A DNA stretch of 64,000 nucleotides. Origin: Bradyrhizobium agreste (GTDB lineage: Bacteria; Pseudomonadota; Alphaproteobacteria; Rhizobiales; Xanthobacteraceae). Of the stretch, positions 54,780 to 61,650 are shown piece after piece. Position numbers and translations under genes: made by a program. Under the pieces are notes generated by a model. It did no database searches. It was given only the letters and a program-made list of their open reading frames with translations, and was not told where the DNA came from. The stretch lies in the NCBI RefSeq assembly GCF_016031625.1, contig NZ_JACCHP010000023.1, positions 34,631-98,630 of the forward strand, in the 5' to 3' direction. Numbering within the stretch: position 1 is the first letter of the stretch; every line of letters starts with the position of its first letter.

Positions 54780-55619
54780 ATGAAAACGCTCCTGGTCCCG
54801 CTTCAGAATGTTCCGATGATGACATCCACGCTCGCTGTGGCCTTAGACCTCGCGCGACGTTCCGGCGCCTATATCGAAGGTTTCCCACTCCGGTACGGCA
54901 TCCCTCAATATGCGGCCGCCGAATTGGCGACCGGCATTCTCCTGGACTCGTATCAAGAGAAGAGCGAAGCCGAACTGAACGACATGCGCAACTTTTTCGA
55001 AGCATTCATGCAAAAGCATGATGTTCCTCGAGCCGCCGCAGGGTCGAAGCCGCCATGCTTCGGCTGGCTGGAGAACGCGCCTGAGGGTGAAGACTTTGTC
55101 GGAAGTTATGGGCGCGCTTTCGATCTGATCGTGATGGCGCGGTCTGACGTTGATGCAGCCGGCCCGCACCGCCGCGCGATCGAGTCCGCGCTGTTTGAGA
55201 GCGGCAGGCCCGTTCTATTGGCGCCGGTCAATGCACGAAGAAGCGTCGCAACAAACATCATGATCCACTGGAACGGGAGTACGGAGCAAGCGCGAGCAAA
55301 CGCATTTGCCATGCCCTTGCTTCGTCTGGCCGAAAGGGTATCGATCCTGACCGTGATCGGCGGCCAGGCGGTGCCAGGACCGTCTGCCGGTCAGATCGCT
55401 CGGCAACTCCAATACAATGGCATTGCGGCTAGCTCGATCAGCGTTGAGCTGGACGGGCGCGAAACTGGTGAGGCGGTCCTCGATGCCGCCAGGGCTCAAG
55501 GTTGCGATCTATTGATCAAAGGAGCCTTTACCCGCACGCGGCTGCGGCAGATGATATTCGGCGGGGCGACCAGCTATATCATGGAGCACGCGGATTTGCC
55601 CGTTCTGATGGCTCACTAG
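54780..55619 (+). CDS. Universal stress protein (two-domain)
   Basis: A 279-residue protein with two UspA-like halves. The first starts MKTLLVPLQNVPMMTSTLAV and ends near ESGRPVLLAPVN; the second starts TNIMIHWNGSTEQARANAFA and ends at ADLPVLMAH. The nucleotide-binding G-2x-G-9x-G(S/T) pattern is not clearly complete in the first half and partly kept in the second (LLIKGAFTRTRLRQMIFGGA). It probably helps survival under stress or hypoxia. It follows the two-component pair by 91 bases and may be part of that response. Confidence 0.88.
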   Translation: MKTLLVPLQNVPMMTSTLAVALDLARRSGAYIEGFPLRYGIPQYAAAELATGILLDSYQEKSEAELNDMRNFFEAFMQKHDVPRAAAGSKPPCFGWLENAPEGEDFVGSYGRAFDLIVMARSDVDAAGPHRRAIESALFESGRPVLLAPVNARRSVATNIMIHWNGSTEQARANAFAMPLLRLAERVSILTVIGGQAVPGPSAGQIARQLQYNGIAASSISVELDGRETGEAVLDAARAQGCDLLIKGAFTRTRLRQMIFGGATSYIMEHADLPVLMAH

Positions 55620-55896
55620 CGAAGAAGAGGCATGGTTTTCTCGTCGCTGGCAACGCGGCGGTGCACCACGGAGCTTTGGATAACCAACGTTTGGAAGCTC
55701 CTCGAACGGTCCGGGACAAGCTTTCTGACGCCCGCTTGTTCACATCGGACGCCTGGACGACCCACCCAACTTCAGCGTGACATGGCTCGCCCGCAGCGAA
55801 GTCGCCTCAGTGTTGCATGTCGATCACATACAACCGCCTCGGAAATCGATAAACTCAGCCCAATTGCATGACCATGAGATTCGTTGGGGGACTCTG

Positions 55897-56672
55897 ATGA
55901 AGAAATTGCTGCTTTCCGTCGCAGCATTCGGGCTGGTCTGCACGGGCGCCAACGCAGCCGATCTTGCGGCGCGTCCCTATACCAAGGCGCCGCAACGATG
56001 GTTGCTGCCGTCTACGATTGGAGCGGCTTCTACATCGGCGTCAATGGCGGCGGAGGCTCAAGCCGCAAGTGCTGGGATCTGATCTCTCCTGGACTTGGCA
56101 TCGTCGTTCCGGAAGGGTGCCACGATGCCACGGGTGGCACCGCCGGCGGGCAGATCGGATATCGCTGGCAGTCTGCCAGCTGGGTGTTCGGCGTCGAAGG
56201 CCAGGGCAACTGGGCGGACTTCACGGGCGATAGCGTCAGCACGGTGCTTTTCCCGCCCACCGGTCTTCGCAACCGTTCCCACATCGAAGCGTTTGGCCTG
56301 ATCACCGGGCAGGTCGGCTACGCCTGGAATAACGTGCTGCTGTACGTGAAGGGCGGTGGCGCGGCAGTGGCCGACAAGTACCGCACCAACGACGTCGTCA
56401 CCGGCCTTGAATTCGACCGAGCCAGCGAAACACGTTGGGGCGGCGTCATCGGTGCCGGCCTCGAATTCGGGCTGGCCCCGAACTGGTCACTGGGTATCGA
56501 GTACGATCACATCTTCCTCGGCCATCGCGACATCGCGTTCGCCGGTGCAGGCGGTTTTGGCGGCGTGGCCGCCGGGGCCTTCACGCGCAGCGAGCGTATC
56601 GGCCAGGATGTCGACATCGGGCTCGTGCGATTGAACTATCGCTGGGGCGGTCCCGTCATCGCCAAATACTGA
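55897..56672 (+). pseudogene. Omp31-like outer-membrane protein gene with frameshift
   Basis: The gene starts at the ATG with GGGGGA upstream and encodes a signal peptide MKKLLLSVAAFGLVCTGANA and ADLAARPYTKAP. Near 55990-55997 the frame breaks: one base appears to be missing (in GCGCCGCAACGATGG), and the mature protein continues in another frame as MVAAVYDWSGFYIGVNGGGG through WGGVIGAGLEFGLAPNWSLG to the terminal NYRWGGPVIAKY. The remaining part looks like an intact eight-stranded Omp31/porin-family barrel. Either the gene is inactive or the base is a sequencing or assembly error. The internal ATG could not give an exported product. Confidence 0.85.
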
Positions 56673-56880
56673 GGCGGGACACGGCCGGTGATGCCGTTGC
56701 GCTGGGCGCAGCGCCGGCAGACCGATTCGACAACGCCGTAACCCATTGATCCGACTGACCCCCCCTACTGTGCATGGGGTTGTTTTCGAGATTTCGACGG
56801 AGCGGGAGCAGGACGCCCCAGTCCGTCTACGCTCTTCGAGCTACGCCGGACACGCTTCGCCATCATTGGGCCTGGCTGCG

Positions 56881-56908
56881 CCACGCGAAGCCTTTTGGCG
56901 AAGCGTGG
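56881..56908. repeat. Hairpin repeat adjacent to the tRNA
   Basis: CCACGCGAAGCCTTTTGGCG followed by AAGCGTGG forms a stem with an internal GAA/GAA loop. It begins where the tRNA 3' end lies and overlaps the encoded CCA by three bases. It resembles Bradyrhizobium TTCGCCAAAAGG repeats. Confidence 0.55.
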
Positions 56909-56980
56909 TGGGCGCACAAGGGATCGAACCTTGGACCTCTCCCGTGTGAAGGGAACGCTCTCCCGCTGAGCTATGCGCCC
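56906..56980 (-). tRNA. tRNA-Val (CAC)
   Basis: On the minus strand the gene reads GGGCGCA at the acceptor, AGCTCAGCGGGAGAGC as the D arm, an anticodon arm with loop TTCACAC (anticodon CAC), a T arm with GGTTCGATCC, and closing TGCGCCC plus A. The next three bases are CCA, so the tail is encoded. All stems pair. It reads GTG valine codons, which are common in this GC-rich genome. Confidence 0.96.
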
Positions 56981-57128
56981 GGGACCATCATGCAGGCGGC
57001 CGGACTCGTCGGCCGGCCGGCACATCGGAGCCCGCGATTTAGAAGTGCGGGCGGAAGGTGTCAAGTTTTCAAGGCGGCGCGGGGGCGGAAAACCTTCGGC
57101 AGCTCGCAGGGAAGCCGGATTTCGGCCG

Positions 57129-58427
57129 TTACGCGCCCTGCTGGCGGGCGCGGGAGGCGTGGGCCTGCAGCGCGCGGATGCGCTCGGCCAGCGTTCCGCC
57201 GCCTTCGGGCAGGCGGGGCGCCGGAGCGCCGTTGCTTGCGGCGTCGTTGGCCGGGCGCGGCGCCGGCTTCGGCGGCTGGCCGGCTTCGGCCGCGAGCAGC
57301 GCCTCGATCGGCGAGTTCGGGCCTTCGAGCTGCATCGCGAGTTTTGCTACTTCCGCCGCGATGTCGTTGATGCGCTCGCGCAGCAGCGCGTTCTCCATGC
57401 GCTCGGTCGCCCAGGAACTCTCCGCCTGCTGCTGGATCGCGTTGAGGTCGCGCTGAAGCTTGGCGCGCTCGTCGCGCGCCGTGCGCAGCTGCTCCTCCAG
57501 CGCGGCCTTTTCCGCGCGCAGCTGCTCCATCGCAGCCGACGACTTGCCGCCGCTGAGGCCCGCGATCTCGACGCGCAGCTCCTTGATGGTGCGCTCGTTG
57601 GCCTCGTTGGCTTGGCGCAGCTGGTTGTTCTCGTAATCGCGCTCGGCGAGCAGCTTGCCCTGCGTGGCGAGGCGTCCCTCGAGATCGGCGACGCGGCCCG
57701 ACAGCATCTCGGCCTCCTTGATCTGCACGATGAGCTGGCGATCGAGCTCGGTGACGCGCTGGCTCAGATTCTCGACGCGGCCGCGCGCCTCGCCGAGCTC
57801 GCGCGAGGCGGTCTCGGATTCGGTGCGCTCCTGTGCGAGGCGCGCTTGCGTGGCGGCAAATTCCTTCTCGGCATCGCCGACGCGGTGCTTCAATTCCTCG
57901 ATCTGCGCGCGCACGGCGACCAGCTCGACCTGGCGGCTCTCCGCCATCATCGAGCGGTCGGACAGTTCGGAGTTGATCTTGGCGAGCTCGGCCTGCTTGT
58001 CGGCCAGCGCAATCTCGGCGGCGTGCAGCGCCTCGGTCTTGGCGTTGAACTCCTCCTCGGTGGCGCGGAGCTGCTCCTTCATCGCCTTCTCGCGCGCTTC
58101 CAGCGCGAAGATCGTGGCGTTCTTCTCGCCCAGTTCGATCTTCATGCGGTTGATGGCGTCGCTCTTCTTGCCGAGCTCGGCGAGCTGGCTCGTGGTCTTG
58201 TTCTTGAGCTGCTCGACACTCATCTCGAGCCGCCGCGCCGACATGGCGAACTCGGCGCGGAGCTGGTCCTTGTCGGCCTGGATCTCGGCCATCGACAGCG
58301 GGGTGGCGGCCTCGAGCCGGCGCGTGGTCAGGCGCACCGCGCGGTTATGCACCAGCGGCACGATCGCGAGCCAGCACAGCATCGAGAGCAGGAAACCGAT
58401 CGCCAGGTACATGATCGGTTCGACCAT
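57129..58427 (-). CDS. Membrane-anchored coiled-coil protein
   Basis: A 432-residue protein starting MVEPIMYLAIGFLLSMLCW, with GGAG about 10 bases upstream. One N-terminal helix at about residues 5-25 anchors it, and residues 35-370 are almost all predicted coiled coil rich in Glu, Ala, Gln and Arg. A Pro/Ala-rich tail follows (about 380-432) with GGGTLAERIRALQAHAS. It resembles proteins loosely labelled as chromosome-segregation ATPases, but no Walker motif is visible. The likely role is structural, in the envelope or cell shape. Conserved in rhizobia by my recollection; function unknown. Confidence 0.82.
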   Translation of the reverse strand: MVEPIMYLAIGFLLSMLCWLAIVPLVHNRAVRLTTRRLEAATPLSMAEIQADKDQLRAEFAMSARRLEMSVEQLKNKTTSQLAELGKKSDAINRMKIELGEKNATIFALEAREKAMKEQLRATEEEFNAKTEALHAAEIALADKQAELAKINSELSDRSMMAESRQVELVAVRAQIEELKHRVGDAEKEFAATQARLAQERTESETASRELGEARGRVENLSQRVTELDRQLIVQIKEAEMLSGRVADLEGRLATQGKLLAERDYENNQLRQANEANERTIKELRVEIAGLSGGKSSAAMEQLRAEKAALEEQLRTARDERAKLQRDLNAIQQQAESSWATERMENALLRERINDIAAEVAKLAMQLEGPNSPIEALLAAEAGQPPKPAPRPANDAASNGAPAPRLPEGGGTLAERIRALQAHASRARQQGA

Positions 58428-58547
58428 GGGCCAGAACTCCCAAGCTTAAGGAAAAATTCACCAACGACAATGCCATGGCGGGCCGGCAAAAAGCCAGCCC
58501 CGCCCTGTCGTTAACCTTGATCGGTGGGCAGTGGGGAGGGCGCGCGC

Positions 58548-59153
58548 CTAGAACGGGTTCCAGGTCGCCCGCGGGGTGTACTTGAGATAGCCGATATTGG
58601 CGCCCAGGCGCAGCCCAATCCCGGAGCGGATCGGCACCAGCACGATGTTGTTGGCGGTGAGCGCCGTCATGCCGAAGCCGCCGATGATGTAGGCCGAGCC
58701 GTCGATGCCGGCGAAGCGCTGGTAGATCGCGTTGGTGGCGGGCAGGTTGTAGACCAGCGTCATGGTGCGGGCGCCGTCGCCGCCCCAGTCGAAGCCGAGC
58801 GAGGGGCCCTGCCAATAGACGCGCAGGTCGCCGGCATTTTTGGTGTAGAGCGTGCCCTCGCCGTAGCGCAGGCCGGCGACGAAGGCCCCGGAGCCCTCCT
58901 CACCCAGGATGTAGCCGTTCGGCAGGCCCCATTGGCTGACCGCCTTCTCGATGATCGAGGCGAGCCCGCGCGAGACGTTGCCGAAGAAGCGATGGCCGGC
59001 GGTGACGAGCTCGTCCGGCCCATAGGTATTGGGCGTGGGGCTCCGCTGCGGCGGCGGCAGGTCAGGCGGGGGCGCCTGCTGGGCGGAGGCCGGCACGATC
59101 CAGCCGATCATCCCGGCAAGCGCGAGCGCAGCAAGGCGTGATGCGAAAGTCAT
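58548..59153 (-). CDS. eipA: EipA-family envelope protein (DUF1134)
   Basis: A 201-residue exported protein with a signal peptide ending at ASAQQ and a Pro-rich start. The mature domain carries NTYGPDELVTAGHRFFGNVS, YWQGPSLGFDWGGDGARTM and IGGFGMTALTANNIVLVPIR, matching DUF1134. The Brucella homologue EipA is a periplasmic protein that supports envelope integrity and virulence. The gene is alone; it precedes the coiled-coil gene on the same strand by 120 bases. Confidence 0.88.
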   Translation of the reverse strand: MTFASRLAALALAGMIGWIVPASAQQAPPPDLPPPQRSPTPNTYGPDELVTAGHRFFGNVSRGLASIIEKAVSQWGLPNGYILGEEGSGAFVAGLRYGEGTLYTKNAGDLRVYWQGPSLGFDWGGDGARTMTLVYNLPATNAIYQRFAGIDGSAYIIGGFGMTALTANNIVLVPIRSGIGLRLGANIGYLKYTPRATWNPF

Positions 59154-59244
59154 AAAAGAACCCCTGGTATCGAATCCAATCGCTTCCTTAACCTGACGCC
59201 AACAGGCACGGCTCTAGGTTGCGCCGGATGTCCCCTCGACTCGG

Positions 59245-59778
59245 ATGTTATCCGCAGCAACTATGACGGCACAACGGCAGGAAGATAGCCCTTTGCGCCC
59301 CGGAATTGCCTTGATCGCCCGCCGCCTCTGCCTGCTGGCGGGCATTTGGATCTCCGGTGCCGGCGGGCCGGCAGGGGCCGCCACCACGGAGCGGATCGTC
59401 GTCAACCGCTTCACCGGCGTCGCCATCGAGGGCTTCGACCCCGTCGCCTATTTCGTCACCGGCGCGGCCGCGCAGGGCACGGCCGAGTTCGAGGCGAACC
59501 TCTGGGGGGCGGTCTGGCGTTTCCGGAACGAGGGCAACCGCGCCTCCTTCCTTGCCCACCCCGAGATCTACGGACCGCAATTCGGCGGCTACGATCCGGT
59601 CGATATCGCCCGCGGCGTCATTGTCGCCGCCAATCCGCATTTCTTCGCGATCGTGGCGCAGCGGCTCTATTTGTTCAGCCGCGAAGACAATCGCGACGCC
59701 TTCGTCGCCGATCCCGAGCGCTTCCTCTATGAGGTGGGCAAGCGCTGGCCGGCCCTGCAGGAGACGCTCGGGCAGTAA
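59245..59778 (+). CDS. Exported YHS-domain protein
   Basis: A 177-residue protein with a hydrophobic N-terminal stretch (LIARRLCLLAGIWISGAGG) that is a signal peptide or anchor. The YHS core, about residues 50-130, has VAIEGFDPVAYFVTGAAAQG and FRNEGNRASFLAHPEIYGPQ with the conserved Asp and Tyr. YHS domains bind copper, haem or other metals; the exact ligand is not known. The start could also be at an ATG six codons downstream. It is convergent with cysQ, with a 9-base gap between stops. Confidence 0.8.
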   Translation: MLSAATMTAQRQEDSPLRPGIALIARRLCLLAGIWISGAGGPAGAATTERIVVNRFTGVAIEGFDPVAYFVTGAAAQGTAEFEANLWGAVWRFRNEGNRASFLAHPEIYGPQFGGYDPVDIARGVIVAANPHFFAIVAQRLYLFSREDNRDAFVADPERFLYEVGKRWPALQETLGQ

Positions 59779-59787
59779 CGAGCCCGG

Positions 59788-60615
59788 TCAGTAGCAGCCT
59801 ACCGCCTGCGGGTCGCCCCAGGCGATGAACTCCGGGATGATGAAGCCGGTGTCGCTGCGCTGGCTGAATCGGAGCTCGCCGCCCTTGCCGTCGGTCACCT
59901 TGCCGCCGGCTGCGGTCACGACCGCGCAGCCGGCCCCGACGTCCCATTCCGAGGTCGGCCCGAAACGCGGATAGATGTCGGCGCTGCCTTCCGCGATCCG
60001 GCCGAATTTCACGGCCGAGCCGCACGTTATCCTGACGGCATTGGGCCGGCTCGCGATGAACGCCTCGCTTCTGGCATCGCCGTGCGATCGGCTCACCGCG
60101 GCGATCCAGGGCTCCCCCCGCGTCGGCAGCTTGCGGGTGCGGATCGGCTCGGCGGCTGTGATCGTCGCGCCGTTGAACCTCACGCGCTCGGCGCCGTGGC
60201 CGACGATGCCGCGCCAGAGCAGGCCGAGCGCGGGTGCGGAGACGATGCCGAGCAGCGGCACGCCGTCCGTCACCAATGCGAGGTTGACGGTGAACTCGTC
60301 GCGGCCGGCGACGAACTCCTTGGTGCCATCGAGCGGATCGATCAGGAAGAAGCTGCCCTGAAACGGCGGGGAGGCGAGCTGGGTCCGCTCCTCCGACAGC
60401 GTCGGAACGTCGCCCGCGAGCTGAGCAAGCCCGTCCGCGATGATGCGGTCGGCGGCAAGGTCAGCCTCGGTCACCGGCGAGCCATCCTGCTTGCCGTCGA
60501 TCCGCATGGCAGCGCGGTTGACGGCCAGGATCGCCTCGCCCGCCTTCACCACCAGCGCGGTCAGCGGCTCCATCCATCCGGATGCGGCCTGGGCGTCGAT
60601 GATCCTCACCTGCAT
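59788..60615 (-). CDS. cysQ: 3'(2'),5'-bisphosphate nucleotidase
   Basis: A 275-residue member of the inositol monophosphatase fold. Metal-binding residues lie in LSEERTQ and the IDPLDGTKEF motif (Asp93, Asp96) and near the end in SEWDVGAGCAVVTAAGG. The DPLDGTKEF and WDxGAG forms are typical of CysQ, which removes phosphate from the sulfate-assimilation product PAP. It starts at MQVRIIDAQAASGWME. The convergent YHS gene does not suggest a functional link; sorAB shares the sulfur theme but lies far away. Confidence 0.92.
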   Translation of the reverse strand: MQVRIIDAQAASGWMEPLTALVVKAGEAILAVNRAAMRIDGKQDGSPVTEADLAADRIIADGLAQLAGDVPTLSEERTQLASPPFQGSFFLIDPLDGTKEFVAGRDEFTVNLALVTDGVPLLGIVSAPALGLLWRGIVGHGAERVRFNGATITAAEPIRTRKLPTRGEPWIAAVSRSHGDARSEAFIASRPNAVRITCGSAVKFGRIAEGSADIYPRFGPTSEWDVGAGCAVVTAAGGKVTDGKGGELRFSQRSDTGFIIPEFIAWGDPQAVGCY

Positions 60616-60800
60616 GCCTCATTCATCGGCAAGTCCGCCCTCTCGGTCGATTCGCCCGCAGCTCTTATGGCGGCCCCGAACCGATCGCAAGCTAGCTGGC
60701 GCGGGGTTGCGAATGTTAGAACCCGCAGCATCCGTCAAGCATGCGTGATTCGCGGCGTCCAGCGCCGTGCAATTCCAGGAACCCTCCAGGACCCCATTAT

Positions 60801-61454
60801 ATGTCTGACGCTTCGTCGCCCGCGACCACTACTGCTCCCGATATGCTCGAACTCGCCGCGCTGTTGTGCTCGCGGGTCTGCCACGATCTCATCAGCCCCG
60901 TCGGCGCCATCGTCAACGGGCTCGAAGTGCTCGACGACGATCCCAAGCCGGAGGACCGCGAGTTCGCGCTCGACCTGATTCGCAAGAGCGCCAAGACCGC
61001 CTCCGCCCGGCTCCAGTTCTGCCGCCTTGCCTTCGGCGCGGCCGGCTCCTCCGGCGCGCAGATCGATCTCGGCGATGCCCAGACCATGGCGAAGGGCCAC
61101 ATCGAGGACGGCAAGTGCTCGATCACCTGGAATCTGCCGCGGCTGCTGCTGCCGAAGAACCGCGTCAAGCTGCTGCTCAACATGCTGGTCGTCGCCCAGC
61201 ACACGATCCCGCGCGGCGGCATGCTGACGGTCGATCCGGTCGGCGAGGGCGAGGCGATGAGCTTTCGCATCACCGCCACTGGACACAATGCGCGCCTGCC
61301 GCAGAACATCTCCGAGCTCCTGAGCGGCGAGCGCGGGCCGGCTGCGGATGCGCATGCGATCCAGCCTTATTATACGCGGCTGCTCGCGCAGGCCTGCGGG
61401 CTCACCGTGACGCTGAAGCCCGAAGGCGAAGCCATCATCGTTACCGCTTCGTAA
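60801..61454 (+). CDS. chpT: Histidine phosphotransferase of the CckA-CtrA relay
   Basis: A 217-residue protein starting MSDASSPATTTAPDMLELA, with an AGGA site 10 bases upstream; an earlier in-frame start is unlikely. His28 in SRVCHDLISPVGAIVNGLE is the phosphoacceptor, followed by the rest of a dimeric helical bundle and a degenerate ATPase-like domain (RVKLLLNMLVVAQHTIPRGG). This matches ChpT, which passes phosphate from CckA to CtrA and CpdR and so controls the cell cycle in alphaproteobacteria. It lies upstream of cheA with a 196-base gap. Confidence 0.93.
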   Translation: MSDASSPATTTAPDMLELAALLCSRVCHDLISPVGAIVNGLEVLDDDPKPEDREFALDLIRKSAKTASARLQFCRLAFGAAGSSGAQIDLGDAQTMAKGHIEDGKCSITWNLPRLLLPKNRVKLLLNMLVVAQHTIPRGGMLTVDPVGEGEAMSFRITATGHNARLPQNISELLSGERGPAADAHAIQPYYTRLLAQACGLTVTLKPEGEAIIVTAS

Positions 61455-61650
61455 ACAGCGCGTCGCACTCGGCTCCTTAAGCGAATCTTGACGAGGCGCT
61501 TCGACTTGTCCGGAGCGCCTTATCTCTTTGTTGGTTCCGTTCTTTTGCACATACTCAACCAATATTAAACGCTTTGCGGTGAAGCTGGCCCCATTCCGAA
61601 ATGGCGCATCACGCCTCGTGCGCGCCCTTCCTGTATGAAGGCCTGTTTTC

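Noticed and set aside
55620..55896. Short open frames between the stress protein and the Omp31 gene
   Set aside because: They have mixed composition and no start signal, and they resemble non-coding sequence with the Omp31 leader at the end.
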